A DNA stretch of 64,000 nt from RGIG9060 sp052173655 (GTDB taxonomy: Bacteria; Spirochaetota; Spirochaetia; Treponematales; Treponemataceae): contig JBQMYD010000004.1 in assembly GCA_052173655.1 (NCBI GenBank), positions 211,954-275,953 on the forward strand, given 5' to 3'. Every line of letters starts with the position of its first letter. Position 1 is the stretch's first letter. Positions 8,672-18,022 of this stretch are shown here, in pieces. The translations under genes and the position numbers were made by a program. The notes beneath the pieces are model-generated. The model saw nothing but the letters and a program-made list of their open reading frames with translations. It ran no database searches and was not told the origin of the DNA.

Positions 8672-10392
8672 GCAATGATAATATGAACGAAAATATGATA
8701 AAAAAATTTTTGGATAAAACAGAATTTTCCGATTACAACGATTTTTTTGCAAATTTTAAGATTAATGTTCCTGATAATTTTAATTTTGCTTATGACGTTG
8801 TAGATTATCTTGCAGAACACGAACCTGAAAGAACAGCTCTTGTATGGTGTAATGATAGGGGAGAATCCGTTAATTTTTCTTTTAGTCAAATGAAAACAAG
8901 ATCTGATGAGGCTGCCGCTTTTTTTAGAAAACAAGGAATAAAAAAGAAAGATTCTGTAATGTTGATTTTACAAAGCCGTTATGAATTTTGGATAAGTATT
9001 ATTGCCTTGCATAAAATAGGGGCTTGCGTAATTCCTGCAACTCATATGCTTACAAAGGATGATATTGTCTTTAGATGTAAGGCTGCTTTTATAAAAGCTG
9101 TTGTTGCCGTAAACGATCGTGAGCTTTTTAATTTTATAGAAGAAGCAAAAAAGGAATGTCCGGATTTAGAAACTCTTGTTGCGGTTTGTCCTTTTGGAGT
9201 TGATACCGGTTTGTCATGTGAGGAAAAAAAACTTCACAGCGAATGGCTTGATTTTACCGAAGAATGTCGATGTGTTACTCAAAAAGACCTTGAAGATTTT
9301 TATTCTTTAAAACGTAGCGAAATAAGTTCAAACATGGATATCATGCTGGCGTATTTTACATCGGGAACTACAAGTCATCCTAAACTTGTAGTTCATAACT
9401 TTCTTTATCCTTTGGGACATATTGTAACGGCACTTTATTGGCAGCAAGTAAAAAAAGATGGTCTTCACCTTACGGTAGCAGATACCGGCTGGGGTAAAGC
9501 TGTATGGGGAAAACTTTACGGTCAATGGATTGCTCAATGTGCAGTTTTTGTTTACGACTATCATGATAAATTTAAACCTATAGATTTAATAAAGCAAATA
9601 GAATCTCATAAAGTTACCAGTTTTTGTGCGCCGCCTACAATTTACAGGTTCTTGATTCAAGAAAATTTATCAGAATATGATTTTTCAAGTTGTGAACATT
9701 GGTCTACTGCAGGAGAGCCTTTAAGTCAGGAGGTTTTTAATAAATGGAAATCCATAACTGGTAAGGAAATTCGGGAAGGTTTTGGACAAACAGAAACCAC
9801 TTTAAGTCTTTTTAATTTCGGCACAGAACCTATCAAACCCGGAAGCTTGGGAAAACCTGCTCCTTGCTATAATGTTACTTTACTCGATGAAGACGGAGAT
9901 GAAGTTGAAGACGGTGAGATAGGTGAAATTGTTGTTGATATGAAAAACGGTTATTTCCCCGGTCTGTTTATGGGTTATTTTGGAGATGAAGCAAAAACAA
10001 AATCTGTTATGCACGGAGGTTTCTATCATACAAGCGATAATGCATGGCGTGATGAAGACGGATATTTTTGGTTTACCGGACGCAACGATGATGTTATAAA
10101 ATGTTCGGGTTACAGAATCGGAACTTTTGAAGTTGAAAGCGTTTTGATGCAGCATCCTGCGGTTGTAGAATGTGCCGTAACGGCTTTTCCTGATAAAGTT
10201 AGAGGTCAAATCGTAAAAGCTACAATTATTTTGGCAAAAGATTATAGACCGGGAAGTGAGGAATTAAAAAAAGAAATTCAAGATTTTGTAAAAAATACAA
10301 CAGCACCGTACAAGTATCCTCGTATAATCGATTTTGTTGAGGATCTTCCAAAAACTATCAGTGGAAAGATAAAGAGAAAAGATATAAAATGA
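8668..10392 (+). CDS. AMP-forming acyl-CoA ligase, MACS-like (copy 1)
   Basis: The 574-residue ANL enzyme resembles medium-chain or aryl acyl-CoA synthetases and acetyl-CoA synthetase. Visible motifs are FTSGTTSHPK at about residue 229, ADTGWGKAVWGKLYGQW, GFGQTETT, the SDNAWRDEDGY segment that replaces the usual SGD with a conserved Asp, GRNDDVIKCSGYRIG, and the catalytic Lys in TISGKIKRKD at the C terminus. The predicted reaction is carboxylate + ATP + CoA to acyl-CoA + AMP + PPi. The start overlaps the upstream cupin-XRE regulator (ATGA). It is strongly similar along its length to the ligase at 11027, indicating a tandem cassette duplication. Substrate is unknown; short, branched or aromatic acids are candidates. 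Confidence 0.9.
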   Translation: MSNDNMNENMIKKFLDKTEFSDYNDFFANFKINVPDNFNFAYDVVDYLAEHEPERTALVWCNDRGESVNFSFSQMKTRSDEAAAFFRKQGIKKKDSVMLILQSRYEFWISIIALHKIGACVIPATHMLTKDDIVFRCKAAFIKAVVAVNDRELFNFIEEAKKECPDLETLVAVCPFGVDTGLSCEEKKLHSEWLDFTEECRCVTQKDLEDFYSLKRSEISSNMDIMLAYFTSGTTSHPKLVVHNFLYPLGHIVTALYWQQVKKDGLHLTVADTGWGKAVWGKLYGQWIAQCAVFVYDYHDKFKPIDLIKQIESHKVTSFCAPPTIYRFLIQENLSEYDFSSCEHWSTAGEPLSQEVFNKWKSITGKEIREGFGQTETTLSLFNFGTEPIKPGSLGKPAPCYNVTLLDEDGDEVEDGEIGEIVVDMKNGYFPGLFMGYFGDEAKTKSVMHGGFYHTSDNAWRDEDGYFWFTGRNDDVIKCSGYRIGTFEVESVLMQHPAVVECAVTAFPDKVRGQIVKATIILAKDYRPGSEELKKEIQDFVKNTTAPYKYPRIIDFVEDLPKTISGKIKRKDIK

Positions 10393-10411
10393 ATATTCCA
10401 TGGAGGTATTT

Positions 10412-10963
10412 ATGATTAATGAAATCAAATCAGTTGCAAACCGATTAAGAGGATTAAGAGATGTTCTTGATGTAACTGTAGAACAGGCTGCACAAGCTTG
10501 TGATGTCTCTGTAGAACAATATTTAAAATACGAGTCCGGGCATTCCGATATTCCTCTTGGAATTTTGGATTCCATGGCAAAAAAATTCAATTTTGACGTT
10601 TCAACTTTAATTTCAGGTGAAGAACCTCACAATAAATCTTATTTTGTTACAAAATTGGGAGAAGAAGGCAGTGTAGATCGTCATGCCGATTATGAATATC
10701 TTTATCATGGACAAGGATTTGCAGGGCGAAAAATAGATCCTTATGTTGTAAGCGTCCCGCCGCGGGACACAGATGATATTCACTTTAACCAGCATCCCGG
10801 ACAGGAGTTTGACTTTGTAATCGAAGGAAAACTTAAAGTTGTGGTTGATTCCAAGGAGTTTGTCTTGCTTCCCGGAGAATCTGTAATCTTTGATGCAAAA
10901 AAACCTCACGGCTTTGTTTCTTTGGACGGAACAACGGCAAAATTTTTAGCAATTGTTATTTAA
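10412..10963 (+). CDS. XRE-family regulator with C-terminal cupin (copy 2)
   Basis: The 183-residue protein is a paralogue of the regulator at 8123. It shares the opening pattern (KSVANRLRGLRDV against KAVADRLMGLREI), the HTH, and the cupin with HFNQHPGQEF, GESVIFDAKKPHG and a similar ending. I chose the ATG at 10412 because TGGAGG lies just upstream; an in-frame ATG at 10400 is part of that ribosome site. The gene lies 19 bases after ligase copy 1, and 63 bases separate it from ligase copy 2. Divergence between the two regulators suggests different ligand or operator specificity. Cross-regulation of the two cassettes is possible but not shown by the sequence. Confidence 0.87.
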   Translation: MINEIKSVANRLRGLRDVLDVTVEQAAQACDVSVEQYLKYESGHSDIPLGILDSMAKKFNFDVSTLISGEEPHNKSYFVTKLGEEGSVDRHADYEYLYHGQGFAGRKIDPYVVSVPPRDTDDIHFNQHPGQEFDFVIEGKLKVVVDSKEFVLLPGESVIFDAKKPHGFVSLDGTTAKFLAIVI

Positions 10964-11026
10964 GCTGAAAATAAATTTAAATAAAATTGCAAATCTAAAA
11001 TATTTTAAAAATTAGGGAAAAAATAC

Positions 11027-12724
11027 ATGGAAGAACAGTTTCTCAATCGTATGGAATTCGATTCTTACGATGATTTTCATGAAAATTATAAATTAAAAAT
11101 TCCGGAAAATTTTAATTTCGGATATGATGTAATGGATGAATTAGCAAAACGTAATCCCGATGGAAGAGCTCTTCTTTGGACAAATGATGAGGATGAGTTT
11201 TTCGAAATCAATTTTGCTAAAATGAAAGAGCTTTCTGATAAAGCCGCGTCATACTTTTTGGAACTGGGAATTAAAAGACACGATTTTGTAATGTTAATTC
11301 TTCAACGTCGCTACGAATTTTGGATAAGCATGATTGCTCTTTGTAAAATAGGGGCGGTTGCAATTCCTGCAACTCATATGCTTACAAAAGAAGATTTAGA
11401 GTTTCGTTTTAATCATGCGAATATAAAAATGGTTCTTTGCGTAAATAACGAAAAAATAGTGCAAGACATTGATCAAGCTTGTCTTGATTATTCCGGTTTA
11501 AAAATAAAAGCCTGCGTAAACGAAATGGGAGTTGAACGCCTTGTAACAAATTTACATTCAGGCTGGCTTGATTTTAAACTTGGAATGAAAAATGCAAAAC
11601 CGTTTCCTGTTTTACCAAGAAGTGAAATTTCTTCAAATACCGATTTTATGCTAGGTTATTTCACTTCAGGAACTACAAGTCATGCAAAACTTGCTCTTCA
11701 CAATTTTTTATATCCTTTGGGGCATATTACTACGGCAAAATACTGGCAAAAAGTAAAAAAAGGAGGTCTTCATCTTACCGTAGCAGATACCGGTTGGGCA
11801 AAGGCTGCATGGGGACGCCTTTACGGTCAGTGGATTTGCGAAACTGCATTGTTTGTTTATGATTATCATGATAGATTCAAGCCTGTAGATTTGTTGGCTC
11901 AAGTTGAAAAATATAAGGTTACCACATTTTGTGCCCCGCCTACGATTTACAGATTTCTTATTCAAGAAGATATTTCCGGTTATGATTTATCTTCTATAAC
12001 TCACTGTTCTACGGCAGGAGAACCGCTTTCTGAGGAAGTTTTCAATAAATGGTATTTTCTTACAGGACATAGAATAATAGAAGGTTTTGGGCAATCTGAA
12101 ACTACAGTTTGTCTTTTTAACTTTGACGAAGAAAAAATAAAACCGGGTTCTATAGGCAGAGCCGCTCCGTATTATAATGTTGAACTTTTGAATTTGGAAG
12201 GAAAACCTGTCCAAGATGGGCAGGTAGGAGAGCTTTGTTTCAATTTAAAAGACGGAAGGTTTCCGGGGCTTGTTGTTGAGTATTATAACGATCCTGAAAA
12301 AACAAAAAAGATTTTTCATGACGGCTACTATGATACCGGAGATATGGCTTGGAAAGATGAAGACGGCTATTTTTGGTTTACGGGACGAAGCGATGATGTG
12401 ATAAAGTGTTCCGGATATCGAATTGGAACTTTTGAAGTTGAAAGTGTTTTGATGCAACATCCTGCGGTAGTCGAATGTGCAGTAACGGGTTTCCCGGATG
12501 AAATCAGGGGGCAAGTTGTAAAAGCTACGATTATTTTGTCAAAAAATTATAAACCGGGCAATGATATTCTAAAAAAAGAAATACAGGATTTTGTAAAAAA
12601 AACGACGGCTCCTTACAAATATCCCAGGATCGTAGAGTTTGTAGAATCCTTGCCGAAAACTGCCAGCGGAAAAATCATGAGAAAAAATATTATTGGGCAG
12701 AGCAAAGATTCCGGTATTAATTAG
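11027..12724 (+). CDS. AMP-forming acyl-CoA ligase, MACS-like (copy 2)
   Basis: The 565-residue paralogue of the 8668 ligase has the same motif order: FTSGTTSHAK near residue 212, ADTGWAKAAWGRLYGQW, GFGQSETT, TGDMAWKDEDGY, GRSDDVIKCSGYRIG, and C-terminal TASGKIMRK with the catalytic Lys. The segment VESVLMQHPAVVECAV is almost identical in both copies, while the N-terminal substrate half differs more. This fits duplication followed by specialisation. An AGGGA ribosome site lies about 9 bases upstream. No close terminator with a T-run follows; an inverted repeat is present at 12744-12783 and the next gene is convergent. Confidence 0.9.
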   Translation: MEEQFLNRMEFDSYDDFHENYKLKIPENFNFGYDVMDELAKRNPDGRALLWTNDEDEFFEINFAKMKELSDKAASYFLELGIKRHDFVMLILQRRYEFWISMIALCKIGAVAIPATHMLTKEDLEFRFNHANIKMVLCVNNEKIVQDIDQACLDYSGLKIKACVNEMGVERLVTNLHSGWLDFKLGMKNAKPFPVLPRSEISSNTDFMLGYFTSGTTSHAKLALHNFLYPLGHITTAKYWQKVKKGGLHLTVADTGWAKAAWGRLYGQWICETALFVYDYHDRFKPVDLLAQVEKYKVTTFCAPPTIYRFLIQEDISGYDLSSITHCSTAGEPLSEEVFNKWYFLTGHRIIEGFGQSETTVCLFNFDEEKIKPGSIGRAAPYYNVELLNLEGKPVQDGQVGELCFNLKDGRFPGLVVEYYNDPEKTKKIFHDGYYDTGDMAWKDEDGYFWFTGRSDDVIKCSGYRIGTFEVESVLMQHPAVVECAVTGFPDEIRGQVVKATIILSKNYKPGNDILKKEIQDFVKKTTAPYKYPRIVEFVESLPKTASGKIMRKNIIGQSKDSGIN

Positions 12725-12743
12725 AATTTTTTAATCACTTTAC

Positions 12744-12783
12744 TATAGTTTGTCGGCTTTTTATTAAAAGTGGACAAACTATA
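12744..12783. repeat. Inverted repeat in convergent intergenic space
   Basis: TATAGTTTGTC (12744-12754) pairs with GACAAACTATA (12773-12783) across an 18-base loop containing TAAAAGTGG. It has no T-run on either strand, so a standard intrinsic terminator is unlikely; a protein-binding site or a decayed terminator are alternatives. A smaller TACCGG/CCGGTA inverted repeat follows at 12793-12814. Confidence 0.5.
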
Positions 12784-12859
12784 AGTTAAATGTACCGGCA
12801 TAGGTCTCCCGGTATTACGGACGTAGAAAAATATTTAGTATTTTGAATATTCACTAACT

Positions 12860-14245
12860 TTATTTTGCAAATTTGTCAATGTAACCTGCAATAAATATTC
12901 CCAGAAATATCAGTGGAACTATATAATTCAAATATATTTTTATTGCTTTGTTTTTTGGGAATTTAAGACCTTTTCCTGTATTTGCTTCCATGATGAAATT
13001 ATCCCAATTCCATCCGTGCTTTGAGCAGCAAAATAAAATGTAAATCAAAGCTCCAATTGGTAATAAATTGTTGCTTATAATAAAATCTTCAAGATCAAGC
13101 ACTGTAGAATTTTTTCCTAAAGGTTGAAAATTTGATAAAACATTAAAACCCAATGCACAAGGGATGCTGAAAAATGCGATTATCAAAAAATTTATAGCAA
13201 CGGATTTTTTTCTTGTAATGCCGAATTTATCCATAGGAAAAGCAACTATATTTTCAAAGACTGCGATTACGGTCGTTAGGGCTGCAAAGCTCATAAACAA
13301 AAAGAATAGCGACCCCCAAATTCTTCCTCCTGTCATTTGATTAAAAATATTAGGCAAGGTTACAAATACCAATCCGGGACCGGCATTTGGACTTACTCCA
13401 AACGAGGCACATGCAGGAAAAATAATTAGACCGCTCATAATTGCAACAAAGGTATCCATCCCTATGATGTAAACGGATTCTCCTGTCAAGCTGCGGCTTT
13501 TGTCTATATAACTGCCGAAAATAGCCATAGCTCCGATCCCTAAACTTAGGGTAAAAAAAGCTTGACCTAGTGCTGCGTAAATTATTTCCCAAATTCCGTG
13601 TTTTTTGAACAAGGAAAAATCAGGTTTAAATAAAAACGCAACTCCTTTCATTGAATCTTTTAGTGTAAAAGAATTGATTACAAGTATTACAAGAAGAATA
13701 AACAAGCCGGACATCATAATTTTTGTAACTCTTTCAACGCCTTTTTGTAGCCCTAAAAAACAGCATGCCATCCCTAAAAATACTGTTACTAACATAAAAA
13801 CAATGCAAATTGTTGGATTTTGAGTTGTTTTTTCAAAAAAACTTAGTACTTCGGCTGGTGAACTGTTAAAAAATTTTCCGGAAACGGTTGCAAAAAAATA
13901 GTAAAGCATCCAGCCTGCAATGGTAGTGTACATGAACATGAGCAGGTAGTTTCCTAAAACACCAAAGTACGACCACAAGTGCCATTTGCTACCTTTAGGT
14001 TCAAGAGCATGGAATGAATCTGCAATACTTTTTTTACTTGCTCTTCCAACTGAAAATTCCATTATCATAACTGGTAAACCAAAAATAAACAAAAAAATCA
14101 CATAGAGCAGCAAGAATAGTGCTCCTCCGTATTTTCCTGTGATGTAAGGAAATCGCCATACGTTTCCAAGTCCTACTGCACAACCTGCAGATAAAAACAA
14201 AAATCCCAAACGGCTGTTGAGCGTTTCTCTTTTTTCTTTTGCCAT
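12860..14245 (-). CDS. Sodium-dependent transporter, NSS family
   Basis: The 461-residue membrane protein of the neurotransmitter:sodium symporter (SNF) family has about 11-12 hydrophobic helices. The N-terminal block GCAVGLGNVWRFPY is the family signature forming the sodium and substrate sites in TM1; GGALFLLLY follows in TM2. Bacterial relatives (LeuT, MhsT, TnaT) import amino acids such as Leu, Ala or Trp with Na+. The substrate cannot be assigned here. The ATG follows GGAG. The gene starts 16 bases downstream of the pheT stop and reads the same way, so it probably shares the pheST transcript; an amino-acid importer behind an aminoacyl-tRNA synthetase is plausible but unproven. Confidence 0.92.
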   Translation of the reverse strand: MAKEKRETLNSRLGFLFLSAGCAVGLGNVWRFPYITGKYGGALFLLLYVIFLFIFGLPVMIMEFSVGRASKKSIADSFHALEPKGSKWHLWSYFGVLGNYLLMFMYTTIAGWMLYYFFATVSGKFFNSSPAEVLSFFEKTTQNPTICIVFMLVTVFLGMACCFLGLQKGVERVTKIMMSGLFILLVILVINSFTLKDSMKGVAFLFKPDFSLFKKHGIWEIIYAALGQAFFTLSLGIGAMAIFGSYIDKSRSLTGESVYIIGMDTFVAIMSGLIIFPACASFGVSPNAGPGLVFVTLPNIFNQMTGGRIWGSLFFLFMSFAALTTVIAVFENIVAFPMDKFGITRKKSVAINFLIIAFFSIPCALGFNVLSNFQPLGKNSTVLDLEDFIISNNLLPIGALIYILFCCSKHGWNWDNFIMEANTGKGLKFPKNKAIKIYLNYIVPLIFLGIFIAGYIDKFAK

Positions 14246-14261
14246 TCTTTACTCCATCAAT

Positions 14262-16628
14262 CTAGAAGCGAGCTTTGATATCGAATTTATTTAATTCAAC
14301 GACTATAGCATCAATAAACTTTTGAACTTCGTCCATTTTTAGTGTTCGTTCATAAGGTGCAAAACAAAACCTTAAAGTTACTGAGGTTTCTTCCGGAAGA
14401 TCATAAACATCAATAACTGATGTGCTGCTAAGCTCTTTGATATTCATATTTTTTATAGCATTCAAAGCTTTTTCAAATTTAATATTTTTCGGAACTATTA
14501 GAGAAATGTCGTAATCAATTGAAGGAAATTTTGAAGGATCTTTGAAATTAACACAGCCTTCTTTTATTTCATTAAAATCTTTCATACGAATTTCAAAACA
14601 TACTATTCCGGCATTTTTATCGATTTTTGAGATATTTAGCGGGTGTAAAGTACATAAAGTGCCTATAACATTTCCGTTTACAAGGATATTACTTGTGTTT
14701 TTAGGATGCTGCCATTTATGTTTTACAGAAGTCTTCTCAAAGCTGATAATGTCTGTATGTTTTATATCATTTACTAAGTATTTTATTATATGTACCGCTT
14801 TAAAATAAATGTCTTTTTCTTTTTGGTGTTTACTGTAAAGAATACATCCTAAATGACTTTGCTCATTGCAAGTGCCGTCAGGCAGTGTTCCTTCAACAAC
14901 TCTTCCTATTTCAAAAATTCCGTATTGATCTTTCCAACTTTTATTTTCATACGTCATGCATAAAAGTGTAGGTAACATAGAATTTCTCAGTACTATATTT
15001 TCGGGAGTAACACTGTTTAAAAGTTTTACGTTATCTTCAATTTCAATTTCCAAGTCGCTGCATTTTTTCCCGTCATTCCAAATGTATGAGTGAACTTCAT
15101 GCATGTTAAAACGTCTTACCAAAATATCTTTTATTTTATTTGTTTCGCTTCTTTCGATTGAATCTTTTACAGGTTTTAAAATGCTACTAGTGGAAGTAAC
15201 CTCAAAATTATCGTATCCGTAAATTCTGCTTACTTCTTCTACAATATCTGCCTTTAAGCTTACATCTTTTGTTGCTCTCCAAGTAGGTACCGTTACACAA
15301 AAATTACTGCCTTTTTGCTCCGTTGCAAAACCCAATGCTGTAAGCGTTTTATAAATTGTATTGCAACTGATATCTATTCCGGTATATCTATCTATATAAT
15401 CTTTGTCAAAATCAATTGTAATTACAGGATACTTTTTTATGTAAACGTCTGTGATTTTAGAATCTACTTGTGCGTCTTTGTCTACGCTGTGAAGCATATT
15501 CCAAAATCGTTTTGCAGCTAAAATTGTAAGTTCAGGATCAATCATTTTTTCAAACCGCATACTGGCGTCGGTTCTGTGTCCCAATCTCTGACTTGTTTTT
15601 CTGATTGAAATTCCGTCAAAGCATGCACATTCAAGTACAGTTGAATTGCTTTCTCCTTCAATTTCGCTTTCCAAACCGCCCATAATTCCTGCAATTGCAC
15701 TAGGCTTATCATTCGTGTAGATCATTAAAGTATCTTTGTCTATATTTCTTTCGATTTCATCCAAGGTTTTAAATTTGAATTCTTTATCTTCAGTACCTAT
15801 TGCAATACTTTTTATTCCGTTTCCGTCGAATGCATGTGTAGGTTGTCCGATTTCAAGCATTATAAGGTTTGTTATATCAACTGTAAGATTTATTGAACGC
15901 ATACCGCAATAGTACAGCCTGATTTTCCAATTTACAGGGCTTGTTTTTCTTTTTATGTTTTTAAAAGCAAGGCATGTATATCGCCATGTCAGATCTTTAC
16001 GTCTTACATCTACATTAATTTTATTTTCCCCATTGTAATCAGGTTCTGTAAGAGGTAAAGGTTTTAGAGGAACCCCTGCAATTACGGAAAATTCTCTTGC
16101 TATTCCGTAGTGTCCCCAAAGATCCGGACGATTTGTTAAGGACTTATTGTCTATTTCAAAAACAATATCCTCTATTGAATAAACTGATTTTAGATCGGTT
16201 CCTAGAGGGATATCTTCATCAATATACATAAGACCGGTGCTACTTTCGCTAAGACCTAATTCATCTTCTCCACAACACATACCGTAGGAAGTATAGCCTG
16301 CAATTTTTGCTTCTTTTATTTGCATTCCGATAACACTGCTTCCTACCGGAGCAAAGGCAACTTTTTGACCAACTGCAACATTCTCAGCTCCGCACACAAC
16401 ATCAACTATTTCTTTGCCGGTATCGACTTTTAAAAGATGAAGCTTTTTTGAATCCGGATGATTTTCTACGCAAGTGATTTGAGCGGCAATTACACCGTTA
16501 ATTTCTTTTCCTTTGTAATGAATTTCCTCAACTTCTGCAGTTGAAAGCGTAAATCTTTTTATTAAAGATTCTATATCAAAACCTGAAAGATCCACATACT
16601 CTTGAATCCAATTCATTGAAACAAACAT
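14262..16628 (-). CDS. pheT: Phenylalanyl-tRNA synthetase beta subunit
   Basis: The 788-residue beta subunit of the (alpha-beta)2 enzyme charges tRNA-Phe. Domain order is standard: an N-terminal segment, the EMAP/tRNA-binding OB fold (about 40-155, with HPDSKKLHLLKVD), the B3/4 editing region (SLTNRPDLWGHYGIAREF through ACFDGISIRKTSQRLGHRTDA), B5, the catalytic-like core, and the C-terminal FDX-ACB anticodon domain ending in EVQKFIDAIVVEL. Length is normal. The gene sits 36 bases downstream of pheS. Confidence 0.96.
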   Translation of the reverse strand: MFVSMNWIQEYVDLSGFDIESLIKRFTLSTAEVEEIHYKGKEINGVIAAQITCVENHPDSKKLHLLKVDTGKEIVDVVCGAENVAVGQKVAFAPVGSSVIGMQIKEAKIAGYTSYGMCCGEDELGLSESSTGLMYIDEDIPLGTDLKSVYSIEDIVFEIDNKSLTNRPDLWGHYGIAREFSVIAGVPLKPLPLTEPDYNGENKINVDVRRKDLTWRYTCLAFKNIKRKTSPVNWKIRLYYCGMRSINLTVDITNLIMLEIGQPTHAFDGNGIKSIAIGTEDKEFKFKTLDEIERNIDKDTLMIYTNDKPSAIAGIMGGLESEIEGESNSTVLECACFDGISIRKTSQRLGHRTDASMRFEKMIDPELTILAAKRFWNMLHSVDKDAQVDSKITDVYIKKYPVITIDFDKDYIDRYTGIDISCNTIYKTLTALGFATEQKGSNFCVTVPTWRATKDVSLKADIVEEVSRIYGYDNFEVTSTSSILKPVKDSIERSETNKIKDILVRRFNMHEVHSYIWNDGKKCSDLEIEIEDNVKLLNSVTPENIVLRNSMLPTLLCMTYENKSWKDQYGIFEIGRVVEGTLPDGTCNEQSHLGCILYSKHQKEKDIYFKAVHIIKYLVNDIKHTDIISFEKTSVKHKWQHPKNTSNILVNGNVIGTLCTLHPLNISKIDKNAGIVCFEIRMKDFNEIKEGCVNFKDPSKFPSIDYDISLIVPKNIKFEKALNAIKNMNIKELSSTSVIDVYDLPEETSVTLRFCFAPYERTLKMDEVQKFIDAIVVELNKFDIKARF

Positions 16629-16664
16629 TTTTTATCTCCTATAACTAAATACAAATATCAAAAA

Positions 16665-17687
16665 TTAGATGAACTGGCTCAAAGATTTTAAATTTCCGGA
16701 ATTAAAAGTTCTTATATCTTTGATTCCGTATTTCATCATTGCAAGTCTAGTCAAACCCAGTCCGAAAGCAAAACCTGTATATTTTTCAGTATCAATTCCG
16801 CCGTATTCTAAAACTTTAGGATGAATCATGCCACAAGGGCAAAGTTCCAGCCAGCCTGAATCTTTACAGCTTGGACAACCGTCTCCGCCACATATCAAGC
16901 ATTTTATGTCAAGTTCAAAACCCGGTTCTACAAAAGGGAAAAATCCCGGTCTGAGACGAACTTCTACAGGGCGGGCAAAAACTTCTGAAAGCATTGTTTT
17001 CATAAAATAAATCAAATTTGAAATCGAAATATCTTTATCTATCATTATTCCTTCCATCTGAAAAAATGTATTTTCGTGGCAGGCGTCAATGGATTCGTTT
17101 CTAAAACATCTTCCCGGGAAAATAGCTCTAAGAGGTGCTCCATATTTTTTCATGATATAGTTTTGAGCAGCAGAAGTATGAGTTTTTAAAAGCTGACCGG
17201 TTGAAAGATAATAGGTATCCTGCATGTCCCTAGCAGGATGATAGGGAGGAATATTCAAAGCTTCAAAACAATGATAATCGTCTACTATTTCAGAATAGTT
17301 TTCTATTGTAAAACCCATGGATGAAAAAATACTTTCAATTTCACGCTGGATAATTGTTATCGGATGAAAAGATCCTTCGTCGGTTTTTATCATTAAGTTT
17401 TCATCGTAGCTTGGGGAAGCTTCTATTTTTACTTTCCATTCCAGCTCTCTAAGATCTTTTTGTTTTTCTTCGATTGATTTTTCGATAGATTGTTTGAACG
17501 TGTTGATTAATAAGCCTATTTCTCGCTTTTTGTCATTAGAAACGTTACGAAGGTCTTGCATTAACTCCTGAACCGGACCTTTTTTCCCTAAAAATTCAAC
17601 TTTGAGTTGTTCTATTTCTTGTATAGTCTTGATTTTTTCCAGTTTTTCTTCAAAAGATTTTTTTAGTTGACCAGTTTTTTCAATCAC
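16665..17687 (-). CDS. pheS: Phenylalanyl-tRNA synthetase alpha subunit
   Basis: This is the 340-residue catalytic subunit. The N-terminal coiled-coil arm is followed by the class II core: HPARDMQDTYYL, LKTHTSAAQ, the motif 2 region FPGRCFRNE, FFQMEG and the motif 3 region GFAFGLGLTRLAM. Four Cys in the CLICGGDGCPSC region form the zinc-knuckle-like insert seen in many bacterial PheS. I chose GTG at 17687 because GGAGG lies about 8 bases upstream and the resulting N terminus (IEKTGQLKKSFEEKL) fits the family. An in-frame ATG at 17729 would add 14 unlikely residues. Confidence 0.95.
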   Translation of the reverse strand: MIEKTGQLKKSFEEKLEKIKTIQEIEQLKVEFLGKKGPVQELMQDLRNVSNDKKREIGLLINTFKQSIEKSIEEKQKDLRELEWKVKIEASPSYDENLMIKTDEGSFHPITIIQREIESIFSSMGFTIENYSEIVDDYHCFEALNIPPYHPARDMQDTYYLSTGQLLKTHTSAAQNYIMKKYGAPLRAIFPGRCFRNESIDACHENTFFQMEGIMIDKDISISNLIYFMKTMLSEVFARPVEVRLRPGFFPFVEPGFELDIKCLICGGDGCPSCKDSGWLELCPCGMIHPKVLEYGGIDTEKYTGFAFGLGLTRLAMMKYGIKDIRTFNSGNLKSLSQFI

Positions 17688-17804
17688 TTTTATCCTCCAA
17701 AATGGCAGCACAGGTACAAAACCCTGCAAATTCTCAAGCGTAAACTATAATACATTTTTATTGATTTTTTGTACACACCGAATTACGTAAATCAATTTTT
17801 GTAT

Positions 17805-17827
17805 AAAATCCATACGGATTTTTTTTT
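17805..17827. terminator. Weak hairpin upstream of pheS
   Basis: AAAATCC (17805-17811) pairs with GGATTTT (17816-17822) around a 4-base loop. It is followed on the plus strand by more T and on the minus strand by TTTTAT. The stem is AT-rich and weak. If functional on the minus strand it would insulate pheS from the accessory operon upstream. Confidence 0.3.
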
Positions 17828-17885
17828 ACAAAAATCAGATGTAGCAAAAAGTATATCAACATTTGATAAGGCATAAAAATTGATT

Positions 17886-18022
17886 TTAGCCATAAATTTC
17901 ACCTATGTCTTCCATAATTTTTATTTCTTATTCTGTTAAGCCGTAGAGAGGTATGCTGTATTTTATATCTGCTTGTCAATAATTGTTTGCCGTTGTTTCA
18001 AAAGCTTTCTATTTTCATCGAT
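17886..18022 (-). pseudogene. Decayed C-terminal tail of a type II/IIG adenine methyltransferase (copy A)
   Basis: Read on the minus strand in two frames, this stretch gives IDKQI, a stop, NTAY, then after a frame change LYGLTE, a stop, and EIKIMED. The pattern (I)DKQIN-x-x-VY-x-LYGLTEEEIKIVE is the characteristic extreme C terminus of Eco57I/PglX-like N6-adenine methyltransferases and type IIG enzymes. At least two stops and one frameshift make it non-functional. The rest of the enzyme is absent. A second, separately decayed copy lies at 21133-21266 in the same orientation, so the two bracket the cyclase-like operon. Confidence 0.6.
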
